NCBI RefSeq assembly: GCF_019320115.1
Contig: NC_089595.1
Coordinates: 112,422,461-112,486,460 of the forward strand
Length of the DNA stretch: 64,000 nucleotides
From: Miscanthus floridulus
Lineage: Eukaryota; Streptophyta; Magnoliopsida; Poales; Poaceae
Reading direction: 5' to 3'
The notes under the pieces were generated by a model. It saw only the letters and a list, made by a program, of their open reading frames with translations. It was not told the origin of the DNA and made no database searches. Made by a program: the position numbers and the translations under genes. Shown in pieces: positions 11,313 through 19,845 of this stretch (positions are counted from its first letter, which is position 1; each line of letters begins with the position of its first letter).

Positions 11313-11760
11313 CGTCCGGTCAGTATTTGACCCTCCATTTACTTCCAACTCTCGATCATATGTGAATGAAGTTTGCTCCAATGGATCTTAGGCATATTTA
11401 GGAGCTACCTAGTGCTAGTTTTAACAAGTGTGCACCACACCTAACTCACTAGACTCACCTAGGTCAAGCTACCCATCCATACCCCCCTTAATAGTATGGC
11501 CAAAGGAAAAACAAAGTCCTAAACTACTCTAAGTGTCTCTCCAAGTCCAATTGACACTTAGAACTAGTCATCCTTAACCTTGTCGTCCATCCTTTGAAAA
11601 CTGAAATGATTTTTATCATAGGGGCATGACCACCTTGATTGCCCAATCGATCTCCATTACCATGACCTAACTTAATTGCCTCTGCAAAACATATGTTAGT
11701 CATAGTAATCTTGTATTGTCATTTATCACCGAAACCCAACTAGGGGCCTAGATGCTTTCA
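11313..11760 (-). repeat. Copia-type LTR fragment (LTR start), truncated by the Tekay insertion
   Basis: On the minus strand it begins TGAAAGCATCTAGG at 11760 and runs 448 bp to the Tekay boundary, where it ends inside a GACCGGACG-type motif. The start is typical of SIRE-like grass LTRs. It abuts the middle of the gag coding region, so it is either the 3' LTR of an internally deleted copy or the LTR of a second element inserted into gag. It differs clearly from the LTR at 13113-14646, which favours the second view. Confidence 0.65.
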
Positions 11761-12271
11761 ATTGACTAGTGCAAACTTTAGCAAAGTTAAGATTTTCTTG
11801 CACAATTTCATCATAAGAAGGTAGCTCATCATCACTATCACTGTCATTGTCACTATCACTAGGGATAGGCTTTTTGTTATCTCATGCCATAAGGCACACA
11901 CGTGATGTGCTTGATGATGAGTGCTTGTGGCCTCGCCTCTTGTGATGGTCTTCTTCTTCACTTAAAGAATCATCCCGTGACCCTATTGATGTGAGGGCTT
12001 TGTCCTTGCACGCCTTTTTCTTTGTCTTGGGTGTGGGCTTGTTTGGACAAACTTCCACAAAGTGCCCCAACTCACCGCATCCATAGCATCCTTTCTTTCT
12101 TTACTCATTTCTTTGATTAGTGAAGATGAAATCTTGAATTTGGATGGGCACACCCTTGACATTGAGCCTTTGGATCATCTTCTCCACCTTGTTGATAAGT
12201 TTGATTGATTTTTCATCAAGGTAGGAGGTGGAGGAGGAAGATTGATCATCATCACTTAAATCATCATCATT

Positions 12272-12306
<35 letters not shown>

Positions 12307-13033
12307 CATTTTCTTCTTCATCTTTACTTGAGGAGCTTCAGCTTGAGCTTGTCTCAACTTGCTTGCCCTTCATCTTCTTTTTCTCACTACATGTGAGAGC
12401 TTTGCCTTTGCTTGATGATGAGGCTTCTTCTTGACCCATCTTCCATGACATTTCAAATGCCACTATCTTGCCAATGACTATGGCCGGGGTCATGGTGCTC
12501 AAGTCCTCCATGTTGTGAAGGATGGTAATGATGCTTGCATATTTCTTTTGTGGTAGCATGGAGATGATCTTCGTCATGATGTCCGCATCATCTAGTTTCG
12601 TTAATCCTATTGAATGGAGCTCATTAATAATTAGATTCAAACGAGAATACATATCACGAACATGCTCATCATCATTCATTTTAAAGGAATCATAATTTTG
12701 TTTAGCTAGATAATGTTTTTACTCACAGACATTAGTTGTGCCGTCATGAAGCTCTTGGCGTTTTAACCAAATTTCATGTGCCATATTGAAAGTGAACACT
12801 TGGTTAAACACATCAATGCTAAAAGATTCAAACAAGCAATTTTTAGCTCTAGCATTGAAATGAATTTCTTTTTCTTCACTCTTTGTGCGTTTATCGAGAT
12901 TCTTAATGGGTTTCATCCCGTCACGAGTGACTCTCCAAACACCCAAATCTATAGCCTCAAGGTGACAAGCCATTCTAGCTTTATAGTAGGGGAAATTAGT
13001 GCCATCAAAGTGTGGAGGCCTAGAGATATCCAT
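11761..13033 (-). pseudogene. gag of a Ty1/copia SIRE-like element (partial)
   Basis: Minus-strand nucleocapsid gene of a copia retrotransposon. From the Met at 13033 it reads RPPHFDGTNFPYYKARM, the typical start of the copia gag (UBN2-like) domain. It continues past an in-frame stop near 12721 through the MYSRLN and KIISMLP region. A long Asp run follows, encoded by a GAT repeat (plus-strand ATC run about 12250-12303). Next come a CCHC knuckle (CYGCGELGHFVEVC, about 12050-12095) and a Lys-rich tail. Further stops lie near 12338, 12105 and 11882. Protease, integrase, RT and RNase H of copia are absent: the sequence stops at 11761 where an LTR begins. The start at 13033 is chosen because family members begin with this segment. 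Confidence 0.8.
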
Positions 13034-13097
13034 CCCAACCACTCTAAATAGCGTTGGCTCAACGGCGGTGAAGCCAAAGGTCCAAATTGAGCCAACT

Positions 13098-13110
13098 GGC
13101 TCCGATACCA
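13098..13110 (-). other. Primer binding site of the copia element
   Basis: The minus strand reads TGGTATCGGAGCC two bases after the LTR end, close to the initiator-Met tRNA complement. It fixes the orientation of this element. Confidence 0.8.
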
Positions 13111-13112
13111 AT

Positions 13113-14646
13113 TGAAAGGGGACCGTGATGCCTAAGAGGGGGGGTGAATTAGGCAACTTAAAAGTCTAACTCTAACTAAGGCCTCTAATTTCACCTAGTC
13201 AAAACCTATGCAGTAAAGTAATCTATCTAAATGTGCAATTACGGTCTTGCTAGGTGTGTTGCTATCTCTATCGCAAAAAGGAGTTAAGCAACCTAGGTTC
13301 CAATCCTATCAACTAGCCTATCACTAAGCTAGGAAAGTAAAGCACACACCAAGATTGTAATGTAAATGCGGAAGGTAAAGAGTAAGGTAGAGATATGCAA
13401 ACTCCCATCGATGACTCTGGTATTTTTACCGAGGTATCGAGAAGCATGCAAGCTTCTCCCTAGTCCTCGTTGGAGCCCCTCACAAGGAATCTCTCGCAAG
13501 GGCCAAGCTCCTAGTCGGGTAACTCCGTGGATAGCCTCGGGCCTTCCCCACGCGCAAGTGGGTCTCCGACGTGCCTTCCGGCAAGCCTCTCCCGGATGCT
13601 CCCCGCCATCTTCACTATCAAGCTTCCAGCCAAAACATCACGGGCATTGTTCCCTCCGGTACATGGTGGTAGCCACACCACAAACGCGGTTGGTGTGATC
13701 TCACAAGACTACAAGCCCCTCTGATGTACAACAATAGTGCGCGCAAGCACCGAGTGGTAAGAGGTATGCAAACCTCACTAAACACTAGGTCTAAACCTAG
13801 AGCAAGCGCATAAGCGGTGTTCTAATCAACCTAAGCACTTCGCAAAGCACCTAGGCAAATCACCTAATGAATCACTAAGCACAATGCAAGTGGAGATCAC
13901 TAAAATGGTGTATTAACACCCTTTGTATGTTTTCTCAGCTCCACTATACTCAAATGGCCAGTTGGGGTCTATTTATAAGCCCAATTGAGAAAGTAGCTAT
14001 TGGGGATGAAACTCAGCTTTCTGCTACTGACCGAACGCTGCTGTCGTCCCGACCGGACGCTGCGTCCGGTCGTCCCGACCGTTGAAGCTAGCGCGTTGAT
14101 TGGACTTGGAATTGAGTCCGGTCACTGTCGATTGGACACGTCCGGTCATGCTGGCGCCGCTCTGGAACCTCTCTACACTCGATCGGACGGTATAGTTCCA
14201 GCGTCCGGTTGATCACCCTCCAACGTCTGGTCAGTGCTGAGCTATTGTCGCGATAGTGAATAGTGTCATCATCGTGTCTAGTCGCTTTAATCCTCAGCGT
14301 TCGGTCGCTGCTGCTGACGCCTGCTGTTGCCGAGCATCTTGATCGGACGCGTTCGGTCGCTATAAGGGCCGCGCTCGGTCACCTATGTGAAGCTCGTTTC
14401 TTTGCAATCTTGCGTCCGGCTTGGTTCCTATCTTCGTGCTTAGACTTTGCTTGATATCTTGGGTCTTCTCTTGTGCTTCTAGGGTCTTGCTTATGGTGTT
14501 GATCGTGGGATTATCATGTCGTCTTCGTCCAAGTCACGCCTTGCACCCTATTGAACTACAAAACAATTACTTATAAATTTATTAGTCCAATTTAGTTGTG
14601 TTGGTCATCAAACACCAAAATCTAAAGTAAATAGGCCTAGGGTCCA
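13113..14646 (-). repeat. 5' LTR of the copia SIRE-like element
   Basis: The minus strand ends CCTTTCA at 13113. The start is probably TGGACCC at 14646, next to Reina coding sequence. A TATAAATA box lies on the minus strand at 13970-13977. The part at about 14028-14420 is full of GACCGGACGC-type motifs in both orientations. The outer boundary is uncertain by a few bases because the matching flank is outside the window. Confidence 0.7.
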
Positions 14647-14649
14647 TTT

Positions 14650-16136
14650 TCCTTACTGGAGGATATAAAGATGACCCACAATCTGTCAAGTTACTGGATC
14701 GATTAGCTTTGACAATGTCCACTAAGCAGGGTTACTCCTTAACTGATGGAGTCATTAGATACTAGGGTAGGATATGGATTGGCAATAATGTCTTAGCTCA
14801 GCAGCATGTGGTGCAATCACTTCATAACAGTGGGATTGGATGACACTCTGGATTTCATGCAACATATCAGAGAGTCAAGAACCTATTTGCCTGGCCAAAG
14901 ATGAAGGATACTATTCAGAAGTATATCAAGGAATGTACTATGTGTCAACAAGCTAAAACTGAAAGGGTAAGACTTCCGGGTCTTTTGGCACCCTTACCTG
15001 TTCCTGATCAAGCTTGGTTTGTTGTGAGCCTAGATTTTGTGGAGGGCCTGCCAATGTCATATAGATTCAATGCTATTCTCGGTGTAATTGACAAGTTCAC
15101 TAAGTATGGGCATTTCATTCCCCTTGCACACCCTTTCACTGCTCTGCAAGTTGCACAATTGTATATGGATAATTTATACAAGTTACATGGATTGCCTCAA
15201 GTCCTTATTTCTAACAGAGACAAGATCTTCACTAGCTCTGTGTGGCAAAGTTTATTCACGCTGACAGATACACAATTGCACATGTCTTCTTCATATCATC
15301 CATGGTATGATGGACAGACTGAGAGGCTAAATCAATGTCTAGAAGCAGTTTTGAGGTGTAATGTACAATCTTGTCCAAAACAATAGAGCAAATGGCTACC
15401 CTTGGTAGAATTTTGGTACAATACATCATACCACACAGCTCTGGGGAGAACACCCTTTGAAGTACTCTATGGGCATCCACCCAGTCACTTTGGAATAGTC
15501 AATGCTGATGTCTGCCACCCTACTGAATTAGATGAGTGGTTATCTGAGAGGCAGCTTCTAAATCAAGTCATTCAGCAACAGTTAACTCGGGCTAGCCATA
15601 GAATGAAACAACAAGCTGATCGACATAGATCTGAGAGGGAGTTTGATGTTGGTGACATGGTGTATCTCAAGGTTCAGCTTTACATTCAAACAATTGTTGC
15701 AAACCGGGCGATTCAGAAACTGGCTTATAAGTATTTTGGGCCATTCAAGATATTGCAGAGGATTGGCAGTGTCGCATATAAGTTGGATCTACCTGCAATA
15801 GCTAAGATTCATTCAGTGATTCTTGTCTCTCAGTTGAAGAGGCATGTACCACCGTCAGTGGTGGTTTCTGAAGCTTTGATTGATCTAGCTTTGGTGCTTA
15901 AACCTATACATATTGTTGATTCTTGGCTGACCAGGACAGGTACCGCTAATCATACTGAGCTGTTGGTCCAGTGGGTAGGATTGCCAGAAAAGCTAATAAC
16001 TTGGGAAGAAGCCTTTGATTTGTGGCGTCGACATCCTGATGCTCTAGCTTGGGGTCAAGCTGGATTTGAAGGAGTGGGTACTATTATGTGTCGGAAGAGA
16101 AACAAGAGCGGGAAGAGAAGAAAGAACAAGGAATGA
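14650..16136 (+). pseudogene. Integrase and chromodomain of a Reina-type chromovirus (partial pol)
   Basis: The 3' part of a Ty3/gypsy pol on the plus strand, beginning in the RNase H/integrase linker at the copia boundary. The HHCC zinc region is at about 14820-14950 (HSGFHATYQR, CTMCQQAK). The integrase core has LDFVEGLP. The second catalytic Asp is replaced by Asn (AAC at 15213-15215, in SNRDKIF), and Glu is present in DGQTERLN. In-frame stops: TGA near 14840 and TAG at 15384-15386. The C-terminus carries LVQWVGLPEKLITWEEAFDL, a classic Reina-type chromodomain. Upstream gag, protease and RT lie beyond the nested insertions, outside the window. Inactive because of the stops and the lost catalytic residue. 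Confidence 0.85.
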
Positions 16137-16416
16137 AGCTTGGGCCGCGGAAGATGGATTCATTTGGGCCGTCTGACATCTTGGGCCGATGGCCTGGTTC
16201 GAGAAGTATAAGAAGCAGTCTGTTGTGTAGGCGCGGGCATCAAACCCGTTGTAACCGAATTCCCCAACTAACTCTACTCTGTTGCTTCCCAATCCTAGAA
16301 CTCTGTTCTTGCTACCTATCCTGAGTTCCGTACTTTCTATCCCGAAATCTATCCATTCTTGTATCGGATTTTATCATTTGGTTATCCTGCAACCCTAGTT
16401 ACCTGAGTTCGTATCA
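16134..16416 (+). repeat. 3' LTR of the Reina-type element
   Basis: Begins TGAAGC right after a purine-rich tract (about 16112-16133) and the pol stop. It contains a TATAAG box at about 16207 and ends TATCA where LINE reading resumes. The length of 283 bp fits Reina elements, which have short LTRs. The 5' copy is not in the window. Confidence 0.65.
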
Positions 16417-17752
16417 TCACTGCACCCGGCTTCTTTGGTAGCAGCACCATGAAAGCTCTATTAACCCTTTAATTTATAGATCGATATTGCAGTCATAGAA
16501 CCCTTGTAGGAACTTCATCACTGGTGCTCGCGTTGTAGGCAAAATTGCATTGTAGAAACTCGGCCCAAAACCATCTGGACCGGGAGCACTATTGCGGTCC
16601 TTTCCTTTTATTGCTGTCCAAGCTTCAACTGCAGTGAAAGGAGCAGTGAGGGCTGTGGTTGTTGTGGGCAGACCTGTGTAAAGTGACTGAAGATTGAAAT
16701 TCCAGTTTGCGCTGACTGTTTGATTCATCAGACTTGTAAAGTAGGCTGTCAGTGCTTCCACCTTCCCTTGATGGTGAGTGATCTGCGTACGACGTACCAT
16801 TGACCTGTATTTCCCTAATGAGGTTCCTTCTCATATGGGCGTGACTGTGGAAGAAATCGGTGTTTGCATCACAGACTCTTTGATTGCTCTTCTTTTGCCT
16901 CACTGTTTCCAATATGCTGCTTTCTCTTTTAGTGCCAATGCTAGCCTTTCTTGGCAGATTTATCTGACCAGTAGACAAAAAACGGTCTTCCTCAAGATAA
17001 TCGAACAAGAGAATTAGAAATTTGCAGTTGTGGATGAGCCAGACTGGCGCTCTGTTGCGTTTAGCCCATACCTTTACCGCGGTTCGAGCTGACTTGAGGC
17101 AAGCAACGAGTTGGTCAGCAGCGTCAGCGCAGCGAGGGGCGTCATGCTAGGCCAGGAGAACTGCAGGAAGGAGGTTGGTGTTTTGGAGCTAGTAATTTTC
17201 GAAGCGGAAGATGCAAGAGCGGGGTATTTGCAATGATGGGAGTATGGTCTGATGTAGGGCGGGGGAAGGGGTTGAGGGAGGTGTCGGGGAATTTAGCACA
17301 TTGATCCATGTTAACCAACACCCGATCAAGGCGGGCGAGGGTTGGGTGGTCTCGTTTGTTCGACCAAGTAAAACGACGTCCGAGAAGAGGGAGCTCATGA
17401 AATTCGAGATGGTCTATGGCTTGGGACACACCGGCTGTGTTTTTCTCCTCCGAACAGCGGACCAAATTGAAGTCCCCGGTAATGATCCACGGGCCAGTGA
17501 AAACATGTTTGAGGTTTTTAAGGCATTGGAGAAAATGTTCAGAATGTCTATGATCAGAGGGAGCATACACATTTGTGACTGTAATTGAGAAATCTGAAAC
17601 CGTAGAGGGAAGGATGTAGAGAGCGAGTATTGACAGCTAGTGACTGAGTCCAGCGTGAGCTGTCTCTCATCCCACGCTGTGAGGATGCTGCCACGCGAAC
17701 CCTCCGCGTTGATCAGCTAAAAGTTGTTTGCTAGTTTTGAAGGGAGGAAGGA
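16417..17752 (-). pseudogene. L1-type LINE fragment: endonuclease and start of reverse transcriptase
   Basis: Minus-strand remnant of a non-LTR retrotransposon. The endonuclease domain at about 17570-17142 shows GDFNL, RRFTWSN, LARLDRVLVN and SDHTPI, the apurinic endonuclease signature of plant L1. A linker (17008-16800) follows. The RT start reads NSAPGPDGFGPSFYNAI at about 16570-16610 and FMVLLPKKPGA at about 16425-16460. The frames change several times, so it is dead. The fragment ends at the Reina LTR, so its 3' half is presumably left of the Reina element, outside the window. The 5' end meets the assembly gap. Confidence 0.85.
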
Positions 17753-17852
17753 NNNNNNNNNNNNNNNNNNNNNNNNNNNNNNNNNNNNNNNNNNNNNNNN
17801 NNNNNNNNNNNNNNNNNNNNNNNNNNNNNNNNNNNNNNNNNNNNNNNNNNNN
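17753..17852. other. Assembly gap (100 N)
   Basis: Exactly 100 N, a conventional placeholder. The true distance and content between the LINE and the captured-gene block are unknown. Confidence 0.98.
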
Positions 17853-18633
17853 CCATAAACTTTGTATGTCGTATCACTTAGGTCCATACTTCTCCACGTT
17901 GGCTTCTCGTGCTACTGTGGCATGATGCCGTGGCCATGCGGGCGTTCCTACAACGGCTGGAGCGTTTGATGTTACCGGCCGGCCAGCCGGAATAGTCAAT
18001 GGACACGTCCCTAGCAAGCTACCTACAGCAGCAGCTGACTCCGGGGGTCAGATCATCAGATCGATCTATCACTTCCTGACGCGGCACAGCGCGAGGTACG
18101 CCAGTAGCCGATAGCCGAAGAACATGGCGACGAGCGCAGCGACACATGCGCCCGGCCCGGCCTCGCCGTCGACGGCCTCGGGCGGGAGCAGGCGCTTGAG
18201 GTGCCCGCCGTACTGCACGACGATGAGCAGGCGGTAGCAGTAGTAGGTGAAGGACGTGTACTTGGCCCACACCATGAACCCCGGCACGTTGTGGACGTAG
18301 AACCCGTCGGTGAGGAGGTATGCCAGCATGACCACCGTCACCAGCGTGGACGCGCGCTTGGCGTCCATCATGACGGCGCCCACGGCGAGTCCCAGACCCT
18401 CAGCGACGAGCACGTAGCCCAGTATCACGACCAGCGTGAGCGCGAACGCGGCGGGGGAAGGGTTGAGCGCGGCCATGAGGTACACCACGACGGTGAACAC
18501 CGTGGGCAGGGCGAGCTCCATGGGCAGGTCCCCCGCCATGCGCGACATGAACTAGGAGGAGAGCGCGTACATCCCCGACGCGCGCTCGCGGGTGAGGACC
18601 GACCGCTCCTGCGGGAAGGCGAACACGGCGTCG
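17853..18633 (-). pseudogene. ABCG (white-brown type) transporter, C-terminal fragment with 3' flank, left inverted arm
   Basis: The minus strand encodes the C-terminal transmembrane half of an ABCG transporter: AVFAFPQER, RERASGMYALSS, then after an in-frame TAG (18552-18554, where the right copy has TAC) FMSRMAGDLPMEL. Hydrophobic helices and a final LAYLALCRVRK with a stop at 18069 follow. ABCG proteins export lipids, hormones or secondary metabolites at the plasma membrane; only about 190 of 600 or more residues remain. 17853-18068 is its 3' flank, repeated in reverse at 34270-34475. Upstream it joins unrelated sequence at 18633. A captured, non-functional fragment. Confidence 0.85.
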
Positions 18634-18784
18634 CGGGCCCGAGCTCGACTGCATGCACGCTCCGACGCGGGCGCGAGCACCGCGCGGGCGGCCTCCAGGC
18701 CCCTCGCCGCCGCGAGCTCCTCTCTAGCGAGCACGCAGGCCATCCTCGCCGGCACCTCCTCGCACGCCTGTAGTGGCGGCTCGC
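18634..18784 (-). other. Unidentified GC-rich fragment between ABCG and NPF pieces
   Basis: An open minus-strand frame rich in Ala, Arg and Glu (AREELAAARGLEAARAVL). I do not recognise it. It could be a further captured exon or the end of the NPF piece in another frame. Confidence 0.3.
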
Positions 18785-19211
18785 CCACGCGCCCGAGAGC
18801 TGCTCGATCAGGTTCAGGCCCTCAGTGAGCCCCATCAGGCAGGGTTGCGGCACCAGCTTCATGGCCGACATGTGCACCGGTCCATCCGGGTGCCCCGGGT
18901 CGCGGAGCTCCTAGGCGATCGCGGCGGCTTGGCGGACGCTCTCGGTGTGCGCGGCCATGGCCATGGCCACGGCAAAGAGCGCAAGGCCGGCGCCCATCCG
19001 CTGCCGCAGGCTGAGCCCGCACGCGTGGTCAGTGAGCGGGGACAGTGGCCGCATGAGCACGCAGTCGTACACGGCAGCGTCCGCACGTTCTTAGCGCTGT
19101 TGTCCCGCTTGTCCAACTGGTCCGCCTCGAACGCCAGCGTGCAGGGCCGGATGCCGCCCGACCCGAGGGACATGAGCGCGAACGACGTGAACAGCAGCGG
19201 CAGCTGCCACG
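18785..19211 (-). pseudogene. NPF (NRT1/PTR) transporter fragment
   Basis: The minus strand reads FALMSLGSGGIRPCTLAF and ADQLDKRDNSAKNVRTL, a signature of the nitrate/peptide transporter family. It jumps, through an internal deletion with a frame change near 19085, to RQRMGAGLALFAVAMAMAAHTESVRQAAAIA, a stop (about 18913), and HMSAMKLVPQPCLMGLTEGLNLI. NPF proteins are 12-helix proton-coupled importers; this keeps parts of the middle and C-terminal helices only. It is fused directly to the kinase piece, in the same orientation. Captured and dead. Confidence 0.8.
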
Positions 19212-19408
19212 GCAGCACCACGGCGACGACGGACATGGGTGCGGTGCCGTGGAGCGCCTAGGCGATGCCGAAGTCGGCCACGTGAGCCTCCATGTCGACG
19301 TTGAGCAGGATGTTGTTGGGCTTGAGGTCGCGGTGCGCCACGGCCGGCACGCAGTCGTGGTGCAGGTAGCTCACGCCCTGCACCACGCCCACCGCGATCC
19401 GGTGCCGC
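19212..19408 (-). pseudogene. LRR receptor-like kinase, catalytic-loop fragment
   Basis: The minus strand encodes [17 protein letters not shown], then [11 protein letters not shown] (catalytic loop, RD type) and ADFGIA with the following codon a stop (19258-19260, Lys expected), ending in APMSVVA. This matches plant LRR receptor kinases of the TDR/PXY-like kind. The N-terminal side of the same domain continues at 33541: after removing the Tat element and one target copy, the frame reads through without a shift. It is a fragment of a captured gene, not a working kinase. Confidence 0.8.
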
Positions 19409-19413
19409 ACGTC
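19409..19413. repeat. Target site duplication ACGTC (left) of Tat element A
   Basis: ACGTC directly before the element and again at 33536-33540 directly after it. Confidence 0.9.
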
Positions 19414-19797
19414 TATCGATACGGGACCCACAGGATACCCCGCAAGGGAGAGAGAAGATCTAGTTCAATTAGGATTCTTCCCATGTAAATCTTAGTAGCA
19501 GAACTATTAAGTAATCATACTAGGAAATCTCATTGTAAACCGACTAGGACTCTGGCCTCCTGACTATATAAAGGAGGGCAGGGCTCCTATCAATAGAACA
19601 CGACACTTGAGAATCAATCCAACGCAAAGGCCTAAGGCCGACTGGACGTAAGGTTATTACTCGATCTACGATCGAGGGCCTGAACCAGGATAAATCGGCT
19701 GTCTCTTGCGTTAACCATCGAGTTCAGCATACGCCGAAGCCCAAACATACTGCCTCGGGTACCCCCGTGGCAGGCTATCGGTGGTGAAACATCGACA
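19414..19797 (+). repeat. 5' LTR of Tat element A
   Basis: Starts TATCGATACGGG (3' copy TGTCGATACGGG) and ends ACATCGACA. A TATA box, TATATAAA, lies at 19565-19572. 384 bp. Confidence 0.93.
19565..19572 (+). promoter_or_regulatory. TATA box of the Tat A 5' LTR
   Basis: TATATAAA, conserved in the 3' LTR at 33303-33310 and on the minus strand in both LTRs of element C (46697-46704 and 56820-56827). Cross-copy conservation supports a promoter role. Confidence 0.6.
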
Positions 19798-19817
19798 GCT
19801 GGCGCGCCAGGTAGGGG
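19798..19817 (+). other. Primer binding site region of Tat element A
   Basis: GCTGGCGCGCCAGGTAGGGG follows the LTR directly. The same sequence flanks the 5' LTR of element C. The priming tRNA is not the initiator-Met type; which tRNA it is cannot be settled here. Confidence 0.6.
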
Positions 19818-19845
19818 ACTTCGACGACTTTGCATCCGAGAGCTC

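Noticed and set aside
12245..12303. Independent ATC microsatellite or His-rich protein
   Set aside because: On the minus strand it encodes the Asp run of copia gag; the plus-strand His run is its shadow.
17728..17925. Open frame across the N run
   Set aside because: It is open only because N cannot form stop codons.
18069..18633. Functional ABCG transporter gene
   Set aside because: It lacks the nucleotide-binding half, has an in-frame TAG and is fused to fragments of other genes.
18201..18773. Plus-strand His/Arg-rich frames opposite ABCG
   Set aside because: Reverse-strand reading of a GC-rich coding sequence.
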